In this document: positions 56,605 to 64,000 of the stretch, in pieces
How the letters are laid out: the number at the start of each line of letters is the position of its first letter
Position numbering within the stretch: the first letter of the stretch is position 1
Source of the DNA: Minwuia sp.
GTDB lineage: Bacteria; Pseudomonadota; Alphaproteobacteria; Minwuiales; Minwuiaceae
Assembly (NCBI GenBank): GCA_029210175.1
Contig: JARGPL010000043.1
Location: 1-64,000 of the forward strand
Direction of reading: 5' to 3'
Length of the DNA stretch: 64,000 bases
Program-made: the position numbers and the translations under genes
The notes under the pieces: generated by a model
Told to the model about the DNA's origin: nothing
What the model saw: only the letters and a program-made list of their open reading frames with translations
The model's database searches: none

Positions 56605-57237
56605 TTATGCCAGCCCAGTATCATTCGGTGTTGTGTCATTCGTCGTCGTCTCGTCTTTCATCGTGCCGTTTCGGATGGCCGTCGCCGACAAGGCATGCCG
56701 GCGCATCCGGATGTACGTCAGCGCAGGTGGGCATTGCCGCCAGAGGTCGCGCGCCTGATGCTGCCGTATCAGCGCATGGCGGAACCGGGTCGCCGCCTGC
56801 CCCGACATGATGCGGCTGGAATGGGGCGCGCGATCAAACACGGCAACCGGAATCTGTTGCACCAGATCTTCCCAGCGGACCCAGCGCGGCAGTTGTGCCA
56901 GGTTGTCGGCACCCATCAGCCAGACAAAGCGGTCAGCGGGAAACCGTCTTTGCAAGGCCACCACCGTGTCGCGGGTATAGCGGGTCCCAAGGCGTCGTTC
57001 GATATCGGTAACCCGGATGCGGGGATGACGGGCGACGCGCCTTGCCTGCTTCAGGCGCACGTCCAGTGCCGCCATTCCGTCCGCTGTCTTCAGCGGATTC
57101 TGCGGCGATACCAGCCACCAGACCTCATCCAGGTCCAGGCGCTGCAGCGCCATCAGACTGATGTGGCGATGTCCGGAATGGGCCGGATTGAAAGAGCCGC
57201 CAAGCAGGCCGATTCGCCGACCGCGCAGGTGTTTCAT
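56605..57237 (-). CDS. nadD: Nicotinate-nucleotide adenylyltransferase NadD
   Basis: 210 residues from ATG 57237. RIGLLGGSFNPAHSGHRHIS holds the GSFNPxHxGH nucleotidyltransferase motif. VWWLVSPQNPLK is the substrate region, FVWLMGADNLAQL follows, and HALSATAIRNG is the ISSTxIR-type motif. It makes deamido-NAD from nicotinate mononucleotide. It begins four bases after the proA stop; the longer frame to 57381 lies within proA. Confidence 0.95.
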   Translation of the reverse strand: MKHLRGRRIGLLGGSFNPAHSGHRHISLMALQRLDLDEVWWLVSPQNPLKTADGMAALDVRLKQARRVARHPRIRVTDIERRLGTRYTRDTVVALQRRFPADRFVWLMGADNLAQLPRWVRWEDLVQQIPVAVFDRAPHSSRIMSGQAATRFRHALIRQHQARDLWRQCPPALTYIRMRRHALSATAIRNGTMKDETTTNDTTPNDTGLA

Positions 57238-57241
57238 GATG

Positions 57242-58531
57242 TCATGGGCGGGCCTGACCGGAGCCGCGAACCATGTACTTGAAGCTGCAGAGCTGTTCGA
57301 CCCCCACGGGACCGCGTGCGTGCATCTTGCCGGTGGCGATGCCGATCTCCGCGCCCATCCCGAACTCGCCGCCATCGGCATATTGCGTGGAGGCGTTGTG
57401 CATCACGATGGCCGAATTCACCTGCGTCAGGAACTGCTCCGCTGCAGCGTCATCTTCCGTGATGATGCTGTCGGTATGTTCGGAACCATGTGCCCGGATG
57501 TGGGCAATTGCCTGGTCGATGCCGTCCACCAGCCGCGCGGAGATGGTGGGGCCGAGCCATTCGGTATCCCAGTCAGCGTCGTCCGCGCCCTGAACACGAG
57601 GGTCGAGGGCCACCGTCTCTGCGTCACCCTTCACCGCACAACCGGCGTCGAAAAGGTCCTGCAGGATCGGTTTCATCAGCCTATCGGCCATTGCACGGTC
57701 CACCAGCAACGTCTCTGCGGAACCGCAGATGGACGTGCGGCGCATCTTGGCATTGACCGTGATCCGGCGCGCCATGTCCAGGTCTGCAGCAGCATGCACA
57801 TAGACCGTGCAGCGCCCTTCCAGATGGGCAAAGACCGGCATCCGTGCCTCTTCCTGCACCCGGGCGATCAGGGACTTGCCGCCACGCGGGACAATCACGT
57901 CGATCAGGCCTGCGCTGCGCAACATCAGGCCCACGGCTTCACGGTCCGTGGTCGGAATCAGCTGGATGGATGCTTCCGGCAGACTGGCCGCCCGCAATCC
58001 GGTGACCATGGCGACATGCAGGGCACGGTTGGTGTTGATCGCTTCGCGCCCGCCGCGCAGGATCACCGCGTTGCCCGCCTTCAGGCAAAGCCCGCCAGCG
58101 TCGCAGGTCACGTTGGGGCGGCTCTCGTAGATGACGCCCACGACACCCAGCGGCGTGCGCACGCGCTGGATGTTCAGGCCATTCGGGCGGGTCCATTCGG
58201 CAATGGTGCTGCCAACCGGATCGTCCAGGTCGGCAATGTCCTCAAGACCCCTGGCCACCGCATCAAGGCGATCAGGGTCCAGCCTTGCACGGTCAATCTG
58301 CGGCGCGGCAAGGCCCGCGGCCTCTGCCGTTGCGATGTCCTGGGCATTGGCGGCGAGGATCTGCGTTGCATCCGCGCGGATCGCGGCAGCGGCAGCGCGG
58401 AGCGCGGTGTTCTTCGCATCGGCGGAGGCGGTGGCCAGTTGCCGGGAGGCGTCACGCGCGGCCAGGCCCATCTGTCCGATCAGTGCCGGAAGGTCACGCG
58501 TGCCACCGAATTCGGCTTCAACGACAGTCAT
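57242..58531 (-). CDS. proA: Glutamate-5-semialdehyde dehydrogenase (gamma-glutamyl phosphate reductase)
   Basis: 429 residues, aldehyde dehydrogenase fold. [20 protein letters not shown] and [16 protein letters not shown] form the NADPH site. The catalytic cysteine is in [15 protein letters not shown]. The C-terminal [20 protein letters not shown] and [20 protein letters not shown] are typical. It performs the second step of proline synthesis. Its ATG overlaps the proB stop by four bases. Confidence 0.97.
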   Translation of the reverse strand: MTVVEAEFGGTRDLPALIGQMGLAARDASRQLATASADAKNTALRAAAAAIRADATQILAANAQDIATAEAAGLAAPQIDRARLDPDRLDAVARGLEDIADLDDPVGSTIAEWTRPNGLNIQRVRTPLGVVGVIYESRPNVTCDAGGLCLKAGNAVILRGGREAINTNRALHVAMVTGLRAASLPEASIQLIPTTDREAVGLMLRSAGLIDVIVPRGGKSLIARVQEEARMPVFAHLEGRCTVYVHAAADLDMARRITVNAKMRRTSICGSAETLLVDRAMADRLMKPILQDLFDAGCAVKGDAETVALDPRVQGADDADWDTEWLGPTISARLVDGIDQAIAHIRAHGSEHTDSIITEDDAAAEQFLTQVNSAIVMHNASTQYADGGEFGMGAEIGIATGKMHARGPVGVEQLCSFKYMVRGSGQARP

Positions 58532-59718
58532 GATGCACCCTCCTTCTCTGTGGTCAGCGTCGCGGCGCTGCTTTCGGATGATGGCGATGTTTCCAGCACC
58601 AGATCATCGCGATGGATCATCTCATCGCGCCCACGGTAGCCGAGCAGGTTCTCGATATCACGGCTGTTGTGTCCGGCGATGCGGCGCGCGTTCTCCGCAG
58701 AATAGGCTGAAAGCCCGCGCCCCAGAACAGTACCATCCATGGCGCGTACCCAGACAGCGTCGCCCCGGTCGAAGTTGCCCTCGACGTCCTTCACACCTGC
58801 AGGCAGCAGACTGCGGCCCCGTCTGAGTGCCTGCGCCGCGCCTGCATCGACCAGCACGGTGCCGGCAGGTTTCAGCGCACTGGCAATCCATTGCTTGCGG
58901 GCAGTACGCGGCGTCGCGGCGGCCCTGAACCATGTGCCGTCGCCGCCCTCCGCCAATTGACGCAGCGGGTTCAGCTTACGCCCGTCGCAGATGGCCATGT
59001 TGCACCCCGCAGCCATCGCGATCTCGGCGGCCTGCAGCTTTGTCAGCATGCCCCCGACCCCGAGGCCACTGCGGCTTTCACCGGCCAGCGCCATGATGCT
59101 GTCGTCGAGAGCGTGGACCTCCCGGATCAGGGTCGCGTCCTGGTCCACGGACGGGTCGGCGGTGAACAGACCGGCCACGTCGGAGAACAGGACGAGGCAA
59201 TCGGCGGAGATCATCTGCGCCACCCGTGCGGCCAGCCGGTCGTTGTCGCCATAACGGATCTCGCGCGTGGCCACAGTATCGTTCTCGTTGATCACCGGCA
59301 CCGCACCCATGTGAAACAGGGTGTCGAGTGTGGACCGGGCATTGAGATACTGCCGCCGGTTCTCCGTCGCGCCAAAGGTCACGAGGATCTGGCCACAGGT
59401 GATGTCGTGCGCTTCCAGCACTTCCTGCCAGGCCCGGGCCAGCTGGACCTGTCCGATCGCGGCGGCGGCCTGGCTTTCCTCCAGCTTGGGCCGCGTGCGG
59501 CGCAGACCAAGCTGGCCACGTCCCAGCGAGATCGCGCCGGAGGATACGATGGCAACGTCCTGTCCGCGCCCGCGCGCAGCCGCGATATCCGACGCCAGCG
59601 CGCGCAGCCAGTCGTCACGCACCTTGCCCGTTGCCGGATCGATGAGCAGGGATGAGCCGATCTTGATGACCAGACGACGCGCGTCGGTCAGGGGATTTCC
59701 GGTGGTTACGGTTGCCAC
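58528..59718 (-). CDS. proB: Glutamate 5-kinase
   Basis: 396 residues from GTG 59718. [18 protein letters not shown] is the amino-acid kinase start; [55 protein letters not shown] and [18 protein letters not shown] follow. A C-terminal PUA domain (about 290-375) is present. It makes gamma-glutamyl phosphate, the first step to proline, and is normally feedback-inhibited by proline. The start lies inside the last 13 bases of obgE. Confidence 0.96.
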   Translation of the reverse strand: MATVTTGNPLTDARRLVIKIGSSLLIDPATGKVRDDWLRALASDIAAARGRGQDVAIVSSGAISLGRGQLGLRRTRPKLEESQAAAAIGQVQLARAWQEVLEAHDITCGQILVTFGATENRRQYLNARSTLDTLFHMGAVPVINENDTVATREIRYGDNDRLAARVAQMISADCLVLFSDVAGLFTADPSVDQDATLIREVHALDDSIMALAGESRSGLGVGGMLTKLQAAEIAMAAGCNMAICDGRKLNPLRQLAEGGDGTWFRAAATPRTARKQWIASALKPAGTVLVDAGAAQALRRGRSLLPAGVKDVEGNFDRGDAVWVRAMDGTVLGRGLSAYSAENARRIAGHNSRDIENLLGYRGRDEMIHRDDLVLETSPSSESSAATLTTEKEGAS

Positions 59719-60743
59719 GGCTGAACCTCCGTCGGTTGCGGAGCCTCCGCCTTCTTGTGCTTGTCGATGGCGCGCCGCAAGCCGCGCAATGCATCCTCGA
59801 TACCCTGTCCGGCAACCCCGGACAGCAACAGCGGTTCGTGCCCTGTTGCGGCGGCAAGCTCGGCGCTGCGTTCCGCAATCAGTTCGTCGTTCAGGGAATC
59901 GCACTTGTTCAGGGCCACGATCTCGATCTTGTCGATCAACCCGCCACCATAGGCTTCCAGCTCACCGCGAACGGTATGATAGGCCTCCGCCACATCTTCC
60001 TGCGTGCCATCGACCAGATGCAGCAGAACCCGGCACCGTTCCACATGGCCAAGGAACCGCGTCCCCAGGCCGACGCCTTCGTGCGCGCCTTCGATGAGGC
60101 CCGGAATATCAGCAATGACGAAGCTGGTGTCGTCGGAGATCACCACGCCCAGATTGGGGTGCAGGGTCGTGAACGGATAGTCCGCGATCTTCGGCGTCGC
60201 CTTGCTGACGGCGGCCAGGAACGTGGATTTGCCAGCATTCGGCAACCCGACCAGTCCGGCGTCGGCGATCAGCTTCAGCCGCAGTACAACCGCGGATTCA
60301 GCGCCGGGGCGACCGGTATCCGCACGGCGCGGCGCGCGATTTGTCGATGACTTGTAGTGGGCATTGCCGAACCCGCCGTCGCCACCATGCAGCAGCACGA
60401 TGCGCTGATCGACTTCCGTCAGATCGGCGAGCAGGACATCGCCTTCCTCGTCGAAGACCTGCGTGCCGACGGGTACCTTCAGGATGGCATGCTGGCCATC
60501 GGCACCCGTGCGGTTGCTGCCTTCTCCGGGGCGACCGTTCTGCGCCTTGAAATGCTGCTGGAAGCGAAAGTCGATGAGCGTGTTGAGTCCATCGACAGCA
60601 ATGACGATGACGTCACCACCACGGCCACCGTCGCCGCCGTTCGGTCCGCCATATTCGATGAACTTCTCACGCCGGAACGAAAGACAGCCGGGGCCGCCGT
60701 TGCCGGACTTGATGAAGACTCGCGCCTGATCCTGGAATTTCAT
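59706..60743 (-). CDS. obgE: Obg-family GTPase CgtA/ObgE
   Basis: 345 residues. The glycine-rich Obg domain (about 1-158) starts [20 protein letters not shown] and [20 protein letters not shown]. The GTPase domain has [14 protein letters not shown] (G1), [12 protein letters not shown] (G2), [14 protein letters not shown] (G3) and NKCDS (G4). It acts in late 50S assembly and stress signalling. The C-terminus is short and proline-rich ([13 protein letters not shown]). It follows rpmA on the same strand, the usual arrangement. Confidence 0.97.
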   Translation of the reverse strand: MKFQDQARVFIKSGNGGPGCLSFRREKFIEYGGPNGGDGGRGGDVIVIAVDGLNTLIDFRFQQHFKAQNGRPGEGSNRTGADGQHAILKVPVGTQVFDEEGDVLLADLTEVDQRIVLLHGGDGGFGNAHYKSSTNRAPRRADTGRPGAESAVVLRLKLIADAGLVGLPNAGKSTFLAAVSKATPKIADYPFTTLHPNLGVVISDDTSFVIADIPGLIEGAHEGVGLGTRFLGHVERCRVLLHLVDGTQEDVAEAYHTVRGELEAYGGGLIDKIEIVALNKCDSLNDELIAERSAELAAATGHEPLLLSGVAGQGIEDALRGLRRAIDKHKKAEAPQPTEVQPWQP

Positions 60744-60812
60744 GTGCCGCTCCGCCTGACTGGGAACGGTCCGGCGGGCGCTTGTGTCACCCGCCTGTGC
60801 ATGGGGCGGGCC

Positions 60813-61079
60813 TTACTCGGCAGCTTCCGCCGGGAGCACCACGTTGATGGTGTTCCGCCGTCCGCCGGAGATGAAGAGAACCTCACCCTCCGCCTTCGCG
60901 AACAGGGTGTGGTCCTTGCCCATGCCGACGTTCTCACCCGGATACCACTTGGTGCCGCGCTGACGCAGCAGGATGTTGCCGGGGATCACATGTTCCCCGC
61001 CATACTTCTTCACACCAAGACGACGACCTGCTGAGTCGCGACCGTTGCGGGATGAACCGCCTGCTTTCTTATGTGCCAT
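60813..61079 (-). CDS. rpmA: Ribosomal protein bL27
   Basis: 88 residues. [20 protein letters not shown], then [20 protein letters not shown] and [20 protein letters not shown], is unmistakable L27. The basic N-terminus without a cleavage extension is as in most Gram-negatives. It sits near the peptidyl-transferase centre. It is 58 bases downstream of rplU. Confidence 0.98.
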   Translation of the reverse strand: MAHKKAGGSSRNGRDSAGRRLGVKKYGGEHVIPGNILLRQRGTKWYPGENVGMGKDHTLFAKAEGEVLFISGGRRNTINVVLPAEAAE

Positions 61080-61137
61080 ACCGGAAGTCTCCGCTGCTGC
61101 GCTAAATCATGCCGGGCCAGGACATGGCCCGGGGGCC

Positions 61138-61452
61138 TCAGCCCGCTTCGATACCCGTCACACGAACCACTGTCAGATACTGACGATGGCCGTTGCGGCG
61201 GCGATAGTTGTGCCGACGCTTCTTCTTGAAGATGATGATCTTGTCGCCGCGGGTCTGATCCACGACTTCCGCCTTGACCGACGCGCCATCGATGATCGGC
61301 GCACCGATCTTCATGTCTGCGCCATCGCCAACCGCGAGGACTTCATCGAAGGAAATGGCATCGCCGGGTGCGCCGTCGAGCTTTTCGAGCTCCAGCACAT
61401 CGCCTTCGGCAACGCGATACTGTTTTCCGCCGGTCTTGATGACTGCGTGCAT
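61138..61452 (-). CDS. rplU: Ribosomal protein bL21
   Basis: 104 residues from ATG 61452. [20 protein letters not shown] and [16 protein letters not shown] open the barrel; [20 protein letters not shown] near the end is the L21 signature (KxKRRKxYRRxxGHRQ). It binds 23S rRNA and is co-transcribed with rpmA. An open frame extends upstream to 61500 but lies in the long leader, where no start fits better. Confidence 0.97.
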   Translation of the reverse strand: MHAVIKTGGKQYRVAEGDVLELEKLDGAPGDAISFDEVLAVGDGADMKIGAPIIDGASVKAEVVDQTRGDKIIIFKKKRRHNYRRRNGHRQYLTVVRVTGIEAG

Positions 61453-61575
61453 GACTTTGTATCCGGTCTTCTCAAGCGTGACACCGGCCTGAGGATCCAT
61501 CAGGGATCAGAACCGGCAAACGAAAATTCGACACGTCCTTTCAGCCCGGAGGACTCCCCAGGACGCGAGCGGCGC

Positions 61576-61604
61576 TTATTAGACCCCAGTCCCGGCGGTG
61601 TCAA
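61576..61604 (-). promoter_or_regulatory. Near-consensus promoter for rplU-rpmA
   Basis: On the minus strand TTGACA (61604-61599, perfect -35), a 17-base spacer and TAATAA (61581-61576) make the best sigma70 promoter seen in the window. It overlaps the last codons and TAA stop of the thioesterase gene. Transcripts would start near 61570, giving a leader of about 118 bases before rplU. The leader contains a CGTCCT/AGGACG inverted repeat around 61533-61564 that could form a hairpin. Confidence 0.75.
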
Positions 61605-62046
61605 CCGCTGCAGCAAGATCCTGATGCAATGCGGCACTGAATTCCGCATCCGGTGGCGTGCTCTTGCCATCACGCACATGGACCAGTACGGAGCGCGCGG
61701 TGGCGATGCAGGTCTGTTCCACGAAAAGCCCGCTCTCCACCGTCCAGGACGTCCGCCCGACACGCGTGGTTCGCGTACCGGTGATGACGGTCGCCGGAAA
61801 GTGAAGTTCGCTGATGTAGTCGACCTCCAGCCGTGCCACCACCCAGTACCTGATGGCGTTCGATCCCGGCTGCAGCTCATCGATCAGGCCGACGCGCCCG
61901 GCCTCCACGAACTGCGGCAGCACCGTATTGTTGACATGGCCCAGCCTGTCGGTGTCGCAGAACCGCACCACGCTGGTCACCAGATGCGGGTAGGTCGCCA
62001 GACTGCGCATGCGGCTTCGTTCTGTCTCGTTCGTCGTGTCGGTCAT
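61579..62046 (-). CDS. Acyl-CoA thioesterase (4HBT hotdog family)
   Basis: 155 residues. VVRFCDTDRLGHVNNTVLPQ is the hotdog thioesterase start with the catalytic Asp (CDTDRLGHVNN), followed by EAGRVGLIDELQ. It resembles YbgC/FcbC-type enzymes that hydrolyse acyl-CoA in the cytoplasm. The ATG overlaps the stop of the membrane cyclase gene (ATGA), so the two are translationally coupled. The stop codon lies inside the rplU promoter. Confidence 0.9.
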   Translation of the reverse strand: MTDTTNETERSRMRSLATYPHLVTSVVRFCDTDRLGHVNNTVLPQFVEAGRVGLIDELQPGSNAIRYWVVARLEVDYISELHFPATVITGTRTTRVGRTSWTVESGLFVEQTCIATARSVLVHVRDGKSTPPDAEFSAALHQDLAAAVDTAGTGV

Positions 62047-63743
62047 GTTCGGACAGTTCCCTTTCGAGCGGAACCGGGTATGGGCGGGATCGCCCGCGCA
62101 TCGTGCAGGACGTAGGCCGGGACAGCTTCATTGTCGCCGCGAATGTTCACGTCCTGAACAGGAAAGCCATCCATGTCCATCCCCGCAGCCACTGCCACGG
62201 CTTCGGAGAATATGATCTGGCTCTGGTGGTCCTTGTTGGCGTCTTCCAGGCGGCTGGCCACATTGACCGGCGCGCCGATGGCGGTCACCGACATGACGTT
62301 GCGGTAACCCATTTCGCCGACCACGACATCGCCGATCTCGATCCCGATCCCGATTCTCAACGGCTGCCCGAGTTCCGCACGCAGCGCATCATTCATTTCG
62401 TTCAGGGCAACCGACATGGCTCTGGCGGCCGCAAGTGCCTTGCGCGCTCCCGCCTCCGGCGTTTCGCCGATGCCGAACAGCGCCATGACACCGTCCCCGA
62501 TGAACTTGTCCAGCTTGCCGCCATTGCGCTCGACCGCTTCGCCCATGTAGCGGAAATACTGATTGATCAGGAACACGACGTCATAGGGCAGTTTCTGCTG
62601 CGAGAACTGGGTGAAGCCCCGGATGTCGGCAAACAGGATCGCGATGCATTCCTCAGCGCCACGCGCCGACCCCGCCGTGTTGCTGTAGGCGGCATGGGAG
62701 GTCGCTGGTGCAGGCAGCAGCGGATAGACCCGCAGATCGCCGGTCGGTCGCACCTGGCAGGCGAGCCGGACGCCTGGTGCGGCACCAAGGCGACGCAGCA
62801 CCCGTGCCTCGATCTCCTCCGGCTCCGGGCAGTTATCCAGCCCCTCCAGCACCTTCACGCGGCAGGTGGAACAGCGCCCGCGGCCACCACAGATGCTGGC
62901 GTGGGATACCCCGGCACGACGGCTGGTCTCGAGGATGGTCAGACCGGGCAGGACCGCGGCCTTCTGTCCGCCAGGGTACTGGATCACGATCCGCTTGCGC
63001 TGGCGTTCGATCAGCAAATGGATACCGCGGGCCAGCCCGACAACGCTGATCGTGATGATCATGCCCATCCAGGCCGTGTCACGTGCTGCATAGAGCCAGG
63101 CAGAAGCCTCGCCCGGCAATTGCGTGCGCAACAGATAGGCGCTGCGCCAGACCGGGTCATCCAGCAGGACCACGACCTCCTGACCGCCATTGACGAAACC
63201 GATGAGGGACAGGATCACGGTCAGGAGCGCGGCGGTATAGAGGCCGGGAATGCAGGGCCGGTACCATTGCTTCAGCCGCAGCCACCGATGGATGCCGGTG
63301 CAGCCGTGGGCCCATGACAGGATGACGACGACCGCCTGCTGCAGGCCACCCAGTGGGTCCAGATGCCAGAGCGCAACCAGCACCCAGGCATAGGTGTCAT
63401 CCAGGCCATAGATATCGTGCAGGCCTCGGTTGGCCAGTACATGCACCACCAGCAGCGGTGGCAGGGCGAAGCCGGTGACCAGCTGAATGACCTCGGCCAG
63501 CGAGATACCGCGCCAGATGCGTCGGCGATAGACCGCGAACAGGGCAAGCGCCATGTGGACGACGGTTGCGGCGATCAGCACCACCGTCATCAGGGGGGCT
63601 CGCCAGACCAGTATGAAGATTTCCCGCCCCGCCTCCATCGCGGGCAGGGAGATGATGCCGAGCGCATGATTGAGCAGGTGCGTTGCCACGAATGCGAACA
63701 GGATCAGCCCGGATATCAGTCTGGCCCTGTTGACGTAGTGCAT
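62043..63743 (-). CDS. Membrane cytochrome b-like / [2Fe-2S] ferredoxin / class III nucleotide cyclase fusion
   Basis: 566 residues. The N-terminal half (about 1-245) has five or six membrane helices rich in histidine (H22, H26, H63, H101, H127, H146, H152), and the first, THLLNHALG, resembles succinate dehydrogenase cytochrome b. Next is a plant-type [2Fe-2S] domain (about 252-340) with C285, C291, C294 and C329 (CGGRGRCSTC). The cyclase domain (about 362-550) has the metal aspartates D373 (FADIRGF) and D417 (IGDGVMALFG) and transition-state residues N494 and R498 (NVASR). The residues fit cAMP synthesis. Redox or oxygen control through haem and cluster is inferred. Confidence 0.9.
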   Translation of the reverse strand: MHYVNRARLISGLILFAFVATHLLNHALGIISLPAMEAGREIFILVWRAPLMTVVLIAATVVHMALALFAVYRRRIWRGISLAEVIQLVTGFALPPLLVVHVLANRGLHDIYGLDDTYAWVLVALWHLDPLGGLQQAVVVILSWAHGCTGIHRWLRLKQWYRPCIPGLYTAALLTVILSLIGFVNGGQEVVVLLDDPVWRSAYLLRTQLPGEASAWLYAARDTAWMGMIITISVVGLARGIHLLIERQRKRIVIQYPGGQKAAVLPGLTILETSRRAGVSHASICGGRGRCSTCRVKVLEGLDNCPEPEEIEARVLRRLGAAPGVRLACQVRPTGDLRVYPLLPAPATSHAAYSNTAGSARGAEECIAILFADIRGFTQFSQQKLPYDVVFLINQYFRYMGEAVERNGGKLDKFIGDGVMALFGIGETPEAGARKALAAARAMSVALNEMNDALRAELGQPLRIGIGIEIGDVVVGEMGYRNVMSVTAIGAPVNVASRLEDANKDHQSQIIFSEAVAVAAGMDMDGFPVQDVNIRGDNEAVPAYVLHDARAIPPIPGSARKGTVRT

Positions 63744-63785
63744 GCTCTCTCCGGTGGCCTGTCGCCTGAACGCCCGACGCCCGGA

Positions 63786-64000
63786 TCAGATTCCGGCGAT
63801 CAGTTGCTTCAGATCAGCCTCCGGGCGGGCACCATAATGGCTGATGATTTCCGCCGCCGCCACGGCCCCGATGCGCCCCGCATCCGACAGGCTGCGCCCG
63901 CTGGTGATGCCCGCCAGGAATCCGGCGGCGAACAGGTCGCCCGCGCCGGTCGTGTCGACAAGCTGCTTCGGCTTGGTCGCCGGGACTTCGTGCACCCCGT
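63786..64000 (-). CDS. PfkB-family kinase (adenosine kinase-like), C-terminal fragment
   Basis: About 71 residues are visible; the gene begins beyond the right edge. VDTTGAGDLFAAGFLAGITS is the PfkB anion-hole and catalytic-Asp motif, and AAEIISHYGARPEADLKQLI is the tail. The end of this type is seen in adenosine kinase-like sugar/nucleoside kinases of alphaproteobacteria. The substrate cannot be decided from this part. It lies 42 bases upstream of the cyclase gene on the same strand. Confidence 0.85.
   Translation of the reverse strand, partial: GVHEVPATKPKQLVDTTGAGDLFAAGFLAGITSGRSLSDAGRIGAVAAAEIISHYGARPEADLKQLIAGI

Overview
The window comes from a GC-rich, flagellated, Gram-negative bacterium and looks alphaproteobacterial, probably near Rhodospirillales. 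Supporting signs are an intact mraZ-to-ftsZ division and cell-wall (dcw) cluster ending at lpxC, an ATP12-type F1-ATPase chaperone, a meso-DAP-type MurE, a short alphaproteobacterial-style flagellin, and the linked block obgE-proB-proA-nadD-rsfS-rlmH-gpmI-envC-ctpA-(YibQ-like)-rppH. No rRNA, tRNA or CRISPR array was seen, and no gene-free stretch exceeds about 300 bases.

Layout. Positions 1-160 hold the tail of an IS5-like transposase that abuts a ParA-like ATPase gene. That ATPase gene is paired with a CYTH-CHAD (polyphosphate-type) gene. Next come an LpxR-like outer-membrane protein and a frameshifted MaoC-like gene (2.4-4.3 kb). The dcw operon runs rightward from 4.4 to 23.0 kb: mraZ, rsmH, ftsL, ftsI, murE, murF, mraY, murD, ftsW, murG, murC, murB, ddl, ftsQ, ftsA, ftsZ. 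Many of its genes overlap by 4 bases. It starts at a promoter carrying 10-bp-spaced MraZ-type repeats and ends at a strong hairpin, followed by lpxC. Then come anmK, tyrS, a solitary flagellin gene, an ABC membrane-domain protein without an ATPase domain, queF, a HAD phosphatase, ATP12 and a propionyl-CoA carboxylase-type beta subunit (24-32.5 kb).

From 32.6 to 49.7 kb the region is accessory in character. It has a three-gene cluster of very small proteins with a palindromic operator, several acyl-CoA and redox enzymes (3-hydroxyacyl-CoA dehydrogenase, SDRs, an old-yellow-enzyme homologue, a thiolase-like protein, a DsbA-like isomerase, an enoyl-CoA hydratase, hydrolases), a ParDE toxin-antitoxin pair, a decayed MFS transporter and a phage-tailspike-like beta-helix protein of about 1,050 residues. 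The enzymes together suggest catabolism of an unusual acyl or cyclic substrate; this is inference.

From 49.7 to 61.6 kb, leftward genes form a conserved housekeeping block for ribosome assembly, proline and NAD synthesis, glycolysis, peptidoglycan hydrolase control and mRNA decapping. A near-consensus promoter drives rplU-rpmA. The right end has an acyl-CoA thioesterase translationally coupled to a membrane protein that joins a histidine-rich (cytochrome b-like) membrane domain, a [2Fe-2S] ferredoxin domain and a class III nucleotide cyclase, then the C-terminus of a PfkB-family kinase.

The strongest leads for new biology are the putative redox-gated cyclase at 62.0-63.7 kb, the ParA/CYTH-CHAD pair as a possible polyphosphate-granule positioning system, the three-gene micro-cluster at 32.6-33.5 kb and the solitary beta-helix protein at 41.2-44.4 kb.
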